DNA of 64,000 nucleotides, taken from contig NZ_CP022957.1 of the NCBI RefSeq assembly GCF_002269385.1, positions 1,917,001 through 1,981,000 of the forward strand. The letters run 5' to 3'. Position 1 is the first letter of the stretch. The number at the start of each line of letters is the position of its first letter. The notes under the pieces were generated by a model. It was not told the origin of the DNA. It saw only the letters and a list, made by a program, of their open reading frames with translations, and searched no databases. Origin of the DNA: Maribacter cobaltidurans. Its GTDB lineage: Bacteria > Bacteroidota > Bacteroidia > Flavobacteriales > Flavobacteriaceae. Shown here piece by piece: positions 37,601 through 47,532 of this stretch. Both the position numbers and the translations under genes were made by a program.

Positions 37601-38116
37601 GTTATAAATGGGCGTACGGCATATGAAACCTGACCCTCCTTGTTTTAAATCGATTGGTCCAGAGATGTAGTATTTCCCTTTTTCAATGGTTTTTAGGGCT
37701 CCAGGTTTGCCAATGGAATCCGTCAAAATATTGAATCCCAAAACTTCGTTCCCTTCCAATGGGTACACATTCGTAATTACTCCGGTACTATCAACCAGTT
37801 CCAGGGCGTCCACGCTTTTGTTGGTGCTAAGAATTAACTTTGAAATTTTTGAAAAATCTTCAGGAACGCCATAGTTTTCAACCAAAAAACTTAGATTTTG
37901 TGTGCTTGAAAAGCCCTGTTCCAATACACCTTTCATTTCTCTTTCTACACGGTTAGCTGTTCTTCTCACCTCCTCTTCTTCGGAGTTTTTTAGGATAAGA
38001 TATCTTTGATAAGTCACATAATAGGCTAGGGAAAATACTAGTAGAAAGACAAGAAAACCTGATAAAAGCGGAGTGCTTAAGCGAAATTTGTTAAAGGGAC
38101 TACTTTTAAACATCAT
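34679..38116 (-). CDS. CHASE / multi-PAS sensor histidine kinase
   Basis: The 1145-aa membrane kinase has an N-terminal helix (~17-37), an extracytoplasmic CHASE-like domain (~50-240, with GFICRTPIYNQSKFAGF), a second helix (~253-277), then about five PAS domains (~300-915; the last of PAS_3 type, IGYWNWNLKTDIIDWS), a HisKA domain with FVYSASHELRAPLSSLL (phospho-His) and an HATPase domain with the N box (LNNFLSNAIKY), KDNGIGI and GSGIGLFIVKEI. The ligand is unknown. It lies 9 nt before its response regulator. Confidence 0.93.
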   Translation of the reverse strand: MMFKSSPFNKFRLSTPLLSGFLVFLLVFSLAYYVTYQRYLILKNSEEEEVRRTANRVEREMKGVLEQGFSSTQNLSFLVENYGVPEDFSKISKLILSTNKSVDALELVDSTGVITNVYPLEGNEVLGFNILTDSIGKPGALKTIEKGKYYISGPIDLKQGGSGFICRTPIYNQSKFAGFAAAVIKLSSLLSEIHLDTLENNPFSYQLSKANPDGSEKIFFSSTRAFPGNSLKNSISDYNGEWKLHVISNKNPSKYGLYVLGGLGFFIAMLSGFFTKFMLEQPKKLKEKVEQKTLLLKENEQKLRTFIEQASDGIFITDFDGNILEANLQGVEMFGYPKKDLLQKNLSDLTTEQDLTKVPLKFMELKSGQAVLTERELLRKDTSSFYGEVSAKKLTNGTIMGIVRDVTIRKELQRAALDNLQKFKKAFNSKTIGMAIFDEQLNFVDANFYFLEKLGIGKDFRGKSLETLVNKIVGGKAKREEALKALEKHGKVLSMNLIVHTKDKRKIHFSTAAETYEVDDKKYILATYLDITKEKKAQEQIISSEKKYRELTERISDAFISVDTHWNLTYVNAKAKEFIKNPQHELTGKNLWETFPELLGSQVKLELESALKKQKDVHLEHFHPKDNVWIESHAYPSPEGLTVYFRDISMKKHTEQENQKLLTVVEKSPGFIGLSGLDGKSIYLNEYGRELVGLSAEDSIAPLSLLDFFPENAQEIIRDEYLPIIFKSGIWSGEGYLKHFKTNKNIPALLSAFIINDKSTNKPIGIGSVAFDLTEQKKTEREILDLQNKMDAAIRIGKIGYWNWNLKTDIIDWSDRMYEIYDVKPGKKIDASFSKTLVHPDDLEMHDAIIENKISNRDNSSFSYRIVHRDKSIKYVRVQMEVTTDVHGNPVTYQGTAVDITETKMFEERLEKQNAELIKTNSELDRFVYSASHELRAPLSSLLGLLNIMKIDEKREVVVERLVMMENSIMRLDGFIGDIIAYSRNKHLDLKKEEVNFNILIEKVLEDLWYLKNTNKISISTKIDTGSKFYSDSKSISVLLNNFLSNAIKYYDPKKSAPYIRINVETTRENAVVEIKDNGIGIKKKSHEKIYDMFYRDSTSEMGSGIGLFIVKEIMEKLGGTIALESKPGIGSTFILTLPNYYSKD

Positions 38117-38482
38117 ACCGGCACCTTGACTTTTGGTTAGTCATGCATCGAACTTTTGGCCGCACTATCATTCATTGTATGGCCCTTATTAACTTAATAG
38201 TAGGTTTCAGGGGTGGTTTAAGCAAGTTTTTTCACTTTGGGGTACCAAAGCAAAAATAGTAAAGCATTTTATATTCGAGTGTTTTTATTTCAGAAAATGT
38301 AAGTAAAAAGTTACATGTTTTACATATAACAGTCTAATAATTGAAAATTATGTTATTTGCACACTTTTGGTAGAATAGCCCGGATATAGAAATGAATGTA
38401 ATTATTAGCGGTGGCGAGGTATTCGAGTATCATTGTGTTCACAACTCCCTTTTAATTCTTATTTTTAGCAAAAAAGTAATCC
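38117..38482. other. 366-nt intergenic region between the kinase and antiporter genes
   Basis: No gene is visible. It contains ATGTAA (38297-38302) and TTACAT (38311-38316) followed by an overlapping ATGTTTTACAT, a possible operator, and near the antiporter start a TTG (38433) and TATTTTTA (38460-38467) that could be a weak promoter. Confidence 0.4.
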
Positions 38483-40351
38483 ATGCTAGAGCTGGCCGGC
38501 ATCATCATTCTGGGAATAATTGCACAATGGGTCGCGTGGCGTTTTAAATTGCCAGCCATATTACCCTTAATTTTAATAGGTCTTATAGTTGGGCCCTTAT
38601 CTACCCTATATACTGCGGATGGCTCAAAGTTAATTGAGCCCATGTGGAACGGGGAAAAGGGACTATTTCCAGGAGAAGGTCTTTTTTATTTTGTTTCGCT
38701 GGCCATCAGTATCATTTTATTTGAGGGAGGACTTACGTTAAAACGTTCTGAGATTAGAAATGTGGGTCCGGTAATTACAAAACTAATAACGCTAGGAAGC
38801 ATAGTTACTTTTTTTGCTGCAGCAGTTGCCGCATATTTCATTTTTGGTCTTTCCTGGCAGGTATCCTTTTTATTTTCCTCTTTAATAATAGTTACCGGGC
38901 CAACGGTAATCACACCTATTTTGAGAAATATTCCTTTAAAAAAGGACGTTTCCGCTGTGCTTAAGTGGGAAGGTATTTTAATTGACCCCATTGGGGCACT
39001 GGCGGCAGTGTTGGTTTTTGAATTTATTAGTGTTGGGGAGGGACAAGCCTATACACAAACAGCCTTGGTAGAGTTTGGTAAAATTCTATTGTTTGGGTTT
39101 ACTTTTGGATTCACCTTTGCACATGCGTTGGCCTTTGTCATAAAGAAGAATTTTATACCTCATTATTTGCTAAATGTGGTTTCATTATCCGTAGTACTCT
39201 TGGTATTTGTAGAGTCGGATGTCTTTGCCCATGAATCGGGCCTTTTGGCTGTTGTGGTTATGGGGATGGTCTTAGGAAATATAGACCTGCCCAATATTAA
39301 GGAACTCCTATATTTTAAGGAGTCGCTGAGTATTTTATTGATTTCGATTCTCTTTATCCTTTTAGCGGCAAATATAGATTTAGCGGATTTAGAACTTATC
39401 TATAATTGGAAAACCGTCGCTCTTTTTGCGTCAATCATATTTATCATTAGGCCCTTGGGCGTTTTTTTAAGTGCTATGGGTTCAAACCTTAAACTAAACG
39501 AAAAACTTTTTATCAGTTGGGTAGGTCCAAGAGGTATCGTTGCAGCAGGTATTGCCTCTCTTTTTGGGTCTAAACTAATTTCCAGGGGGGAACCTGGCGC
39601 GGAGTATATAACTCCCCTCGTCTTTATGATCGTACTTGGAACCGTACTATTAAATGCCACTACCGCAAGGCTGTTTGCCAAAACCGTAGGTGTTTTTCTT
39701 AAAAAATCTGAGGGGATTTTAATTTTGGGTGCATCCAAGGTATCTAGACTAATTGGGGAATATCTTCAAAAAAACAATAGGCATGTGGTATTGGTAGATA
39801 ATAACCAAACCAATATCACCAAGGCAAAGAATGTTGGCCTTGAAGCTTTTGTGGCCAATATCTATTCCGATTCATTGACCGATAATATTGAACTTAACGA
39901 TATAGGATATTTAATGGCATTAACGGGAAACTCTGACATTAACAAGTATGCCATTTCCAAGTTTGAAAAACAATTTGGGGAAAACGGCTCTTTTAGATTA
40001 GTGGATGCCGAAGAGATGAACGATCCTGAGAACAACCCCAAAGAAGGCCTCTTTTCCCATACGGACGACTTTATTAAGCTCACTGAAACCGCCAGAAAAA
40101 ATCCTGTAATACGTGAAATAGAAGTAAATGACACTGAACATTACGAAGGGCTCATTGAAATAACAAAGGCCGATACGGATGTTATTCCGCTGTTTCTAAA
40201 AACTCCGGACAATGTTATCAAAATTATTTCCGCTTACAGCAAGGATTTTACGGATATTCAGGAAGGCTCAAAATTGGTATACCTTGGAAAAGTCTTGCCT
40301 ATAGATGAAGAATCAAAAAACAAAGATTCAGAAGCTAAAACCAATACTTAA
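38483..40351 (+). CDS. CPA-type cation:proton antiporter with RCK-like C-terminal domain
   Basis: The 622-aa protein has about 12-13 membrane helices with the CPA signatures LFEGGLTLK, VTGPTVITPILRNIPLKKDVSAVLKWEGILIDPIGA (spanning ~128-162) and SWVGPRGIVAAGIASL. After residue ~405 follows a Rossmann-like TrkA-N/RCK region (ILILGASKVSRLIGEYL). It is expected to exchange Na+ or K+ for H+ and to be gated by a nucleotide or ion at the RCK part. Confidence 0.92.
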   Translation: MLELAGIIILGIIAQWVAWRFKLPAILPLILIGLIVGPLSTLYTADGSKLIEPMWNGEKGLFPGEGLFYFVSLAISIILFEGGLTLKRSEIRNVGPVITKLITLGSIVTFFAAAVAAYFIFGLSWQVSFLFSSLIIVTGPTVITPILRNIPLKKDVSAVLKWEGILIDPIGALAAVLVFEFISVGEGQAYTQTALVEFGKILLFGFTFGFTFAHALAFVIKKNFIPHYLLNVVSLSVVLLVFVESDVFAHESGLLAVVVMGMVLGNIDLPNIKELLYFKESLSILLISILFILLAANIDLADLELIYNWKTVALFASIIFIIRPLGVFLSAMGSNLKLNEKLFISWVGPRGIVAAGIASLFGSKLISRGEPGAEYITPLVFMIVLGTVLLNATTARLFAKTVGVFLKKSEGILILGASKVSRLIGEYLQKNNRHVVLVDNNQTNITKAKNVGLEAFVANIYSDSLTDNIELNDIGYLMALTGNSDINKYAISKFEKQFGENGSFRLVDAEEMNDPENNPKEGLFSHTDDFIKLTETARKNPVIREIEVNDTEHYEGLIEITKADTDVIPLFLKTPDNVIKIISAYSKDFTDIQEGSKLVYLGKVLPIDEESKNKDSEAKTNT

Positions 40352-40398
40352 CAGGTCAGAGGGCTTTTATATTTTTAGCTTATTAAACCGGAATACTA

Positions 40399-42195
40399 TT
40401 AGTCATTCAGTTTCAGTACGGCCATGAACGCCTGTTGCGGAATTTCTACATTACCTACTTGACGCATTCGTTTTTTACCTTTCTTCTGCTTTTCCAATAA
40501 CTTTCTTTTCCTAGATATATCCCCACCATAACATTTAGCGGTAACATCCTTTCTTAATGCCTTAATCGTTTCCCTGGAAATAATCTTGGAACCGATGGCT
40601 GCTTGAATAGGAATATCAAATTGCTGTCTTGGAATGAGCTCTTTCAACTTTTCGCACATTTTTTTACCGATGTTGGCCGCGTTGTCAAAATGGATAAGAG
40701 CCGACAAAGCATCTACCGGTTGTGCGTTCAACAAGATATCCACACGTACTAGTTTTGATGCCCGCATACCTATCGGGGCATAATCAAAGGACGCATAGCC
40801 CTTGGAGACTGTTTTTAGTCGATCATAAAAGTCGAATACTATTTCTGCTAGGGGCATATCAAAATTCAGCTCTACCCTTTCAGTGGTCAAATAGGTCTGG
40901 TTGGTAATCTGTCCTCTTTTTTCAATACAAAGTGACATTACGTTACCCACAAAATCGGCCTTGGTAATAATGGTAGCCTTTATGTACGGTTCTTCCACCC
41001 GGTCAATGGTTGAAGGGTCGGGAAGATCACTTGGATTGTTGACAATAATTGGAGTGTCTGGATCCTTTCGGGTATATGCATAATAACTAACATTGGGCAC
41101 GGTCGTGATTACGGTCATATCAAATTCACGCTCCAGTCTTTCCTGTATAATTTCCATGTGGAGCATACCCAAAAAACCACATCTAAAACCAAACCCCAGG
41201 GCGGCACTACTCTCCGGTGTAAATACTAGGGATGCATCGTTTAACTGAAGTTTTTCCATGGAAGACCTCAACTCCTCAAAATCTTCCGTGTCTACAGGAT
41301 AAATTCCTGCAAAAACCATGGGTTTTACATCTTCGAATCCTCCGATAGGGTTTTTTGTGGGCTCGTGCGCATCGGTAATCGTATCCCCTACCTTTACTTC
41401 CCTTGCATCTTTTATCCCCGTAATCAAATATCCCACATCTCCTGCACTGATTATGGTTTTAGGATGTTGAGTTAGTTTTAATGTGCCTATTTCATCGGCA
41501 TCATAACTCTTACCAGTAGCTACAAATTTTATTTTCTGATTCTTTTTAATGGAGCCGTTGACCACTCTAAAATAGGTTTCAACCCCCCTAAATGGATTGT
41601 ATACGGAATCGAAGACCAGTGCCTGTAAAGGCTCGTCCAGATTGCCTTTTGGCGGCGGAATCCTTTCTATTATTGCCTTTAGGATTTCCTCTATCCCAAT
41701 CCCCGTTTTTGCGCTGGCGGGAATAACCTCTTCGGCTTTACAGCCCAAAAGATCCACAATATCATCTGTAACCTCCTCCGGGTTGGCACTGGGCAAATCC
41801 ACTTTGTTTAGAACAGGAATTATTTCCAGATCATTTTCCAAGGCCAGATATAGGTTGGATATGGTCTGTGCCTGAATACTTTGTGCTGCATCCACCACCA
41901 ACAATGCGCCTTCACAGGCTGCAATGGAACGAGAGACCTCATAGGAAAAATCAACATGGCCTGGAGTGTCTATTAGGTTTAGGATGTACTTTTCACCGTT
42001 ATAGGTATAATCCATTTGAATGGCATGGCTTTTAATGGTAATACCACGCTCACGTTCGAGGTCCATATTGTCCAATAGCTGTTCCTTTTTTTCCCTTTCG
42101 GTAACGGAACCCGTAAAATCCAAAAGCCTGTCGGCCAAGGTGCTTTTACCATGGTCAATGTGGGCAATAATGCAGAAATTTCGAATGTTTTTCAT
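40399..42195 (-). CDS. lepA: elongation factor 4 (LepA)
   Basis: The 598-aa GTPase has G1 [15 protein letters not shown] (~11-25), DTPGH (G3), NKVDLP (G4) and the LepA-specific C-terminal domain ([20 protein letters not shown]). Its length matches the family. EF4 back-translocates or remodels stalled ribosomes. It is transcribed alone; a -7 box lies 62 nt upstream. Confidence 0.97.
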   Translation of the reverse strand: MKNIRNFCIIAHIDHGKSTLADRLLDFTGSVTEREKKEQLLDNMDLERERGITIKSHAIQMDYTYNGEKYILNLIDTPGHVDFSYEVSRSIAACEGALLVVDAAQSIQAQTISNLYLALENDLEIIPVLNKVDLPSANPEEVTDDIVDLLGCKAEEVIPASAKTGIGIEEILKAIIERIPPPKGNLDEPLQALVFDSVYNPFRGVETYFRVVNGSIKKNQKIKFVATGKSYDADEIGTLKLTQHPKTIISAGDVGYLITGIKDAREVKVGDTITDAHEPTKNPIGGFEDVKPMVFAGIYPVDTEDFEELRSSMEKLQLNDASLVFTPESSAALGFGFRCGFLGMLHMEIIQERLEREFDMTVITTVPNVSYYAYTRKDPDTPIIVNNPSDLPDPSTIDRVEEPYIKATIITKADFVGNVMSLCIEKRGQITNQTYLTTERVELNFDMPLAEIVFDFYDRLKTVSKGYASFDYAPIGMRASKLVRVDILLNAQPVDALSALIHFDNAANIGKKMCEKLKELIPRQQFDIPIQAAIGSKIISRETIKALRKDVTAKCYGGDISRKRKLLEKQKKGKKRMRQVGNVEIPQQAFMAVLKLND

Positions 42196-42257
42196 AGCAA
42201 CGGTTGAAAAAATAGTGCTATTTAAATCTGGAATGTCCCTCCTTTAAAAAGCAATTG

Positions 42258-42265
42258 CAAATATA
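42258..42265 (-). promoter_or_regulatory. -7 promoter element of lepA
   Basis: On the minus strand TATATTTG matches TAnnTTTG exactly, 62 nt upstream of the lepA ATG. No clear -33 TTTG is seen. Confidence 0.45.
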
Positions 42266-42346
42266 ATCTAATTTGTATGGACATTTTAGCTAGGTCCATT
42301 TAAATAAATAGGCATTATCCAGCCAAAATCAAAGCGTATTGGACTA

Positions 42347-42382
42347 TTTGTAATAAAATGCAGTGATAATTTGTTAGATTTG
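42347..42382 (+). promoter_or_regulatory. promoter of the first outer-membrane receptor gene
   Basis: TTTG at 42347-42350 and TAGATTTG at 42375-42382 (exact TAnnTTTG) are 24 nt apart, 20 nt before the GTG start at 42403. Confidence 0.55.
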
Positions 42383-42402
42383 GACTTCAACCCAAACTAA
42401 AA

Positions 42403-44811
42403 GTGAAACCACTACTGCTATTTTTCCTAGCCTTTCTAGGGTGTGCCCAGGTTGCGTTTTCCCAATCCTATCAACTTACGGGTGCGGTAAGGGATGAGGT
42501 GGGTGAGTCGATTCCTTTTGCTTCGGTTTTTTTACTACAGGCTTTGGATTCGACAATGGTCAAAGGCGCATCGGCAGATGAAAACGGAATATTTCTGATT
42601 TCCGATATTGAACCGGGACTTTATATCGTTCGGTGCTCCTACATTGGAAAAAGTTCCAACGGACTTCCTTTGGACATCCAATCAGATATCAAGATTGGTG
42701 CATTGATTATTCCCCAACAATCTGAGCAACTGGATGAGGTTGTTGTAGTGTCCTCTAGACCTAAAATCGAACGCAAGGTGGATCGGTTGATTTTTAACGT
42801 GGAAAACACAGTGCTCTCGCAAAGTACCTCCTGGGATATCCTTAAGCAGACTCCCGGTGTCATTTTGATGCAGGACGAGCTTCAAATTAGAAACCAGCCT
42901 GCTGTAGTGTATATCAATGATCGAAAAGTACAACTGTCCCCTTCTGAGGTTAGAAGTCTATTGGAAAATTATCAAGGGCAGAATATCAAATCCGTAGAGG
43001 TTATAAACAATCCACCGGCAAAGTATGATGCAGAGGGCGGTGCCGTGTTGAATATCATTACAAGCAAAAACATCTCGTTGGGATACAAAGGGAATGTGAC
43101 CACCAATTATACCCAAGGTATATTTCCCAAGTATAATTTTGGAACATCACATTTTTACAAAACCAAAAAATTAAATCTAAATGCCACTTACTCCTATGTT
43201 CCCAGAAAAGATTTTAAAGATGTTCAGAACAGGACGAACTTTATAAATGACACAGGTATCTTTTCTCGATGGGATACGAATTTTGATAAAACCAACAGGT
43301 TTAAAGCCCACAATGGGGGCCTTACGGTAGATTATACCATCAATGATAAAAATGAAATCAATTTTACTTCAAACATCCAGCTTTCACCCGAAAGGGAATA
43401 TGATAATTTTCAAAATACCATTATAACCAATGGTATTGGCACTGTGGATTCCACATTTACCACGGCAAGTTTGTTGGATGAGACCAAGAACAATATTTCA
43501 GGAGATTTGACCTACAAATATTCCTTTAAGGAGGGAGGCGCCTTAAGGTTTAATGGTCATTACACTACCTTTGATTTAAACCGAACCCAAAGTGCGAGTT
43601 CCAACTATTTTCTACCTACCGGTGATTTCATCCGAAATTATAGTTTCTTTACGGATGCCGATCAGGATATTGAAATTATAACCGCTCAAATTGACTACAA
43701 TAAACTATTGGGCACGGTAAGCTTGGAAACAGGGGTCAAGACTTCTTTGATAAATTCCGAAAGCCAATTACAATTTTTTACGGAGAACAACGGGCGTATT
43801 TTTGTGCCTGAGCTTTCGGACAATTACTTATATGATGAAAATGTGTACGCCGCCTATGTTAGTGCTTCCAAGGATTGGGAAAAATGGAGCATCAAGGCAG
43901 GCCTTAGGGCGGAACACACGCAAAGTTCTGGTAACTCTTTGGCATTGGCCAGAGTAAATAACCTAGAATATTTTGAACTTTTCCCCTCTATTTACCTACT
44001 CCACAACATCAATGAAAACCACAGTTTTGCTTTTGATTATTCCCGAAAATTAGAAAGACCCAGATATGAGGATTTAAACCCTTTCCGGACATTCATCAAT
44101 GAAAACATCTATTATGAAGGTAACCCAAACTTAGTGCCCAATTTTAGCAATAATTTTAACCTCAATTACACGCTAAAACAGGAATACTTCTTTGATTTTT
44201 ATTATCGGGATAATGGTAATTACATATCTACCCTCTCTTTTCAAGATAACCAAAACCAGGTACTCAGGGACGTTACACAAAATGTTCTGGAAAGTACATC
44301 CTATGGTTTTGACTTTAATTATGGAAAATCCATAACCAACAACTGGTATCTCTACAGCTACATTTCTATTTTTCATGAGGACGAGACCTTCTTGGCCCTG
44401 GAAAGCGATGCATTTTCAGCAACTAACGAGATAAATGGGTATTATGTTGATATCACAAATTATTTGACCCTTTCCAAGGACGGTACTTTTAAGGGGGAGC
44501 TTGGGCTAGCCTACCTTTCTGGTTTTTTGGCCGGTTCTTACACAATGTCAGAAACGACTAACCTTACCTTGGGGCTTCAAAAGTCCTTTTGGAACAAACG
44601 GGCCCAAATAAGCCTTTCGCTCAATGATATCTTAGGAAAGGCAAACCCTTGGCATAGTTCTAAATACCTAAACCAAGACAATGCCTATATTGCGGTGGAG
44701 GAAACACAAAACCTTAGACTTTCCTTTACCTATAATGTTGGTAATTTCAGATTGGAGGACAATCAGCGTCAAATAGAAAAAGCGGAAAGAGACCGAATAG
44801 GGTCCGAATGA
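42403..44811 (+). CDS. outer-membrane beta-barrel family protein, TonB-receptor-like (paralog 1)
   Basis: The 802-aa protein starts with GTG and a signal peptide (LFFLAFLGCAQVAFSQ). It has a CarboxypepD_reg-like domain (~22-105), a plug-like domain (WDILKQTPGVILM...NPPAKYDAEGGAVLNI, ~140-220) and an OMP_b-brl_3 type barrel ending in an aromatic-rich strand. Such proteins sit in the outer membrane; many are of unknown ligand. It is 100 nt upstream of a close paralog, and no SusD partner is adjacent. Confidence 0.88.
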   Translation: MKPLLLFFLAFLGCAQVAFSQSYQLTGAVRDEVGESIPFASVFLLQALDSTMVKGASADENGIFLISDIEPGLYIVRCSYIGKSSNGLPLDIQSDIKIGALIIPQQSEQLDEVVVVSSRPKIERKVDRLIFNVENTVLSQSTSWDILKQTPGVILMQDELQIRNQPAVVYINDRKVQLSPSEVRSLLENYQGQNIKSVEVINNPPAKYDAEGGAVLNIITSKNISLGYKGNVTTNYTQGIFPKYNFGTSHFYKTKKLNLNATYSYVPRKDFKDVQNRTNFINDTGIFSRWDTNFDKTNRFKAHNGGLTVDYTINDKNEINFTSNIQLSPEREYDNFQNTIITNGIGTVDSTFTTASLLDETKNNISGDLTYKYSFKEGGALRFNGHYTTFDLNRTQSASSNYFLPTGDFIRNYSFFTDADQDIEIITAQIDYNKLLGTVSLETGVKTSLINSESQLQFFTENNGRIFVPELSDNYLYDENVYAAYVSASKDWEKWSIKAGLRAEHTQSSGNSLALARVNNLEYFELFPSIYLLHNINENHSFAFDYSRKLERPRYEDLNPFRTFINENIYYEGNPNLVPNFSNNFNLNYTLKQEYFFDFYYRDNGNYISTLSFQDNQNQVLRDVTQNVLESTSYGFDFNYGKSITNNWYLYSYISIFHEDETFLALESDAFSATNEINGYYVDITNYLTLSKDGTFKGELGLAYLSGFLAGSYTMSETTNLTLGLQKSFWNKRAQISLSLNDILGKANPWHSSKYLNQDNAYIAVEETQNLRLSFTYNVGNFRLEDNQRQIEKAERDRIGSE

Positions 44812-44912
44812 GGTAGATTATCAATAGTTTCCTGCAATTCTTACAAAGATGTGTATCTGTAAGATAATTCCGAACAACTATGTTTATATTCGTTGGCTAC
44901 TACGGTTGCCCC

Positions 44913-47318
44913 ATGAAAAACGCATTAAGTACGTTAATTCTTTTTTTACTCTTAACTACTGTGATTAAGGCCCAAAATCATGAGGTTTCTGGTAGGGTCA
45001 TTGACCAAAACAACCAACCCCTTATATTTGCCAACGTTCTGCTCAAGGATACGGATTCCGTTCTCTTGCAAGGGTCAGCGACCGATGAGGGGGGGGTGTT
45101 CAGGATAGAAAATATAAAATCCGGCACATACTTATTGTCCGCTAGCTACTTGGATAATACTAGCGAAATTCGAGCTATAGAGGTCACTTCCAATGTTTCC
45201 TTGGACGATTTGATTATTGAACTAACGGAGATGGAACTGGACGAGGTTGAGGTCACCTATAAAAAACCTACCATTGAACAAAAGGCAGACCGAATCATTT
45301 TTAATGTAGAAAATACCTCCTTGTCCCAAGGAAACATTTGGGACATTCTAAAGCAGACTCCTGGAGTTATCATTATTAACGATAAAATCAATATTAAGGG
45401 AAGCTCCAATATAGGCGTAATGATCAATGGGAGATTGGTAAATATCCCGCAGTCGGATATCGTCAATCTTCTATCAGGAAGCTCGGCAGACAATGTGGAA
45501 TCTGTAGAGGTTATTTTAAATCCCCCAGCAAAATATAGTGCCGAAGGCGGTCTTTTATTGGACGTAAAAATGAAGAAGAACCTTATCGCCGGATATAACG
45601 GCTCAATATACAACCGATATACACAAGCCGTTTTTCCAAAGCATATGCTTGGTACAGATCATTTTTTTAAGGGAAAGAAAACAGATTTTACGCTTACCTA
45701 TAGTTTTAGGCAAAACAAGAACTTGAATCGATTTACGGACATAACTAACTTTTTTGATGCCAATTCAGTGAACGAGGTCTGGACGACCGAACAAAAAAAC
45801 ATTATACGCGACAAACAACATAATCTTAGTGGATTTTTGGATTATGAGATCAACGAAAGGAATAGTCTTAGCTTTTCTTCAATCAATTCCTTCACCACGC
45901 CCGGCAATAGATATATCACTTCCCAAACAATTATTGAGGACACGGCTGGCGACTTGGACTCCAGCTTTTACACAGAAAACGATTCTGATTATGAGGTCTT
46001 TAACACGGCCTATTATCTGGATTGGAACCATCAATTTCAAAAAAAAGGGGAGAAAATTACTTTTGCGACCAATTACACCTTTTATGATTATGAGAGGGGC
46101 CAAAACTTGAACACGGATTTTTTTGATATCAATGGAGCGGTTACGGGAGAAAACGATTTTATCACACAATCCGGTCAGAAAACATCGCTCTATAGCGCAC
46201 AAGTAGACTATACCGATCCTATAAAACAATCAAGCATTTTGGAAACCGGGTTACGGTATTCCGGAATCAACTCCCAATCTACCATTACACAAGAGGGTTT
46301 TGACAGGACCCAACCAGGAATCAACCCAACGGAAGCAGGAGTCTTCGATTATGATGAACAAATTATGGCGGGCTATGTTAGTCTGAACAATAGCTGGAAG
46401 GATTGGCAGCTCAATATGGGCTTGCGTGCAGAATATACCGAAACCTTAGGGAATTTGGATACCACAAACGAATCGGTAGAAAATAGATACCTACAAATGT
46501 TCCCTTCTTTGTCCGTACAGCATAAGTTTAACGATAAGCATAGTTTGGCCATGCGATACTACCGACGCATCTCCAGGCCTCGATATAGTGACCTCAATCC
46601 TTTTCAATATTTTCAAAGCAACAACTCCGTGGTTGAGGGAAACCCATTTCTGAGACCGGCCACGAGGAATTATGTCTCCTTGGAATATAGCTTAAACAGG
46701 ACCTACTCGCTAGAGGTCTATTATTTTCATAAAAAGAACGACTTTTTTGAGCAAGTGGTTCAGGATAATGAAACAAACCTATTACGTTTTTTAAGTGTTA
46801 ATCTGGAATCGAATATTACCTATGGGGCCGAGTTCAGGTGGAACAAAAGCCTAACAAACTTTTGGGATACGTATCTGCTTCTAAGCCATTACTACAAACA
46901 AAATAGTTTTACTGACATAGATTCCGGGGCTATTTTGGACAATAGTATCTGGACGAGCCATGTGCGGTTTAACAATTACTTTACCTTGTTGAAGGATCGT
47001 TCACTGTATGCAGATATTTTGTTTCGATATTCCGCTCCCACGGTTTTTGGCAACTCTAAAAGGGAATCTACCAGCCAATTGACACTTTCCTTTAGTAAAA
47101 GCTTTTGGCAACGCAGGGCGGCAGTATCCTTGTCCATCGATGATGTTTTTAACAACGGCAATTATTTCTCCACAAGAAACTACCTAAACCAGGACAACAG
47201 TTCCTTCTCCAGAAGAGAGACGAGGTTATTCCTTATTGGTTTCCGATATAAATTTGGAAACAACAAAATTAGGGACAATCAAAAACGAAAAAGCACGGAC
47301 GAGGGGGACAGGATTTAA
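44913..47318 (+). CDS. outer-membrane beta-barrel family protein, TonB-receptor-like (paralog 2)
   Basis: From ATG 44913 (rather than the upstream ATG at 44880) the protein has a signal peptide (STLILFLLLTTVIKAQ), CarboxypepD_reg-like domain, plug-like domain (WDILKQTPGVIIINDKINI...NPPAKYSAEGGLLLDV) and beta-barrel (~800 aa). It shares architecture and many blocks with the preceding gene, so the pair arose by duplication. The ligand is unknown. It ends 1 nt from the convergent small membrane protein gene. Confidence 0.88.
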   Translation: MKNALSTLILFLLLTTVIKAQNHEVSGRVIDQNNQPLIFANVLLKDTDSVLLQGSATDEGGVFRIENIKSGTYLLSASYLDNTSEIRAIEVTSNVSLDDLIIELTEMELDEVEVTYKKPTIEQKADRIIFNVENTSLSQGNIWDILKQTPGVIIINDKINIKGSSNIGVMINGRLVNIPQSDIVNLLSGSSADNVESVEVILNPPAKYSAEGGLLLDVKMKKNLIAGYNGSIYNRYTQAVFPKHMLGTDHFFKGKKTDFTLTYSFRQNKNLNRFTDITNFFDANSVNEVWTTEQKNIIRDKQHNLSGFLDYEINERNSLSFSSINSFTTPGNRYITSQTIIEDTAGDLDSSFYTENDSDYEVFNTAYYLDWNHQFQKKGEKITFATNYTFYDYERGQNLNTDFFDINGAVTGENDFITQSGQKTSLYSAQVDYTDPIKQSSILETGLRYSGINSQSTITQEGFDRTQPGINPTEAGVFDYDEQIMAGYVSLNNSWKDWQLNMGLRAEYTETLGNLDTTNESVENRYLQMFPSLSVQHKFNDKHSLAMRYYRRISRPRYSDLNPFQYFQSNNSVVEGNPFLRPATRNYVSLEYSLNRTYSLEVYYFHKKNDFFEQVVQDNETNLLRFLSVNLESNITYGAEFRWNKSLTNFWDTYLLLSHYYKQNSFTDIDSGAILDNSIWTSHVRFNNYFTLLKDRSLYADILFRYSAPTVFGNSKRESTSQLTLSFSKSFWQRRAAVSLSIDDVFNNGNYFSTRNYLNQDNSSFSRRETRLFLIGFRYKFGNNKIRDNQKRKSTDEGDRI

Positions 47319-47319
47319 A

Positions 47320-47532
47320 TCATAATCCCACTATCATGGACCCACAAACACCAAGGCTTATGAGCAAGTAAACCCCTGCCAGGATCATAAATATCTTTCC
47401 TGCCTTCTTTTTGTTTTTTGTCATCAAAATGATTCCTATAATGCCCAAAAGTGCGGCTGGACCGAACATGATTAGGAGGATCAGTACGAACAAGCCATCC
47501 AAATTGCCAACTTCTAGCGGAAATAAGCTCAT
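47320..47532 (-). CDS. 70-aa two-helix membrane protein of the radical SAM operon
   Basis: The 70-aa protein has two membrane helices (LFVLILLIMFGPAALLGIIGIILM and IFMILAGVYLLISLGVCGSMIVG are each quoted by limits, ~12-37 and ~46-69) with a KNKKKAG loop between. Its ATG overlaps the radical SAM stop by 4 nt, so it is coupled. No family was recognised. Confidence 0.7.
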   Translation of the reverse strand: MSLFPLEVGNLDGLFVLILLIMFGPAALLGIIGIILMTKNKKKAGKIFMILAGVYLLISLGVCGSMIVGL

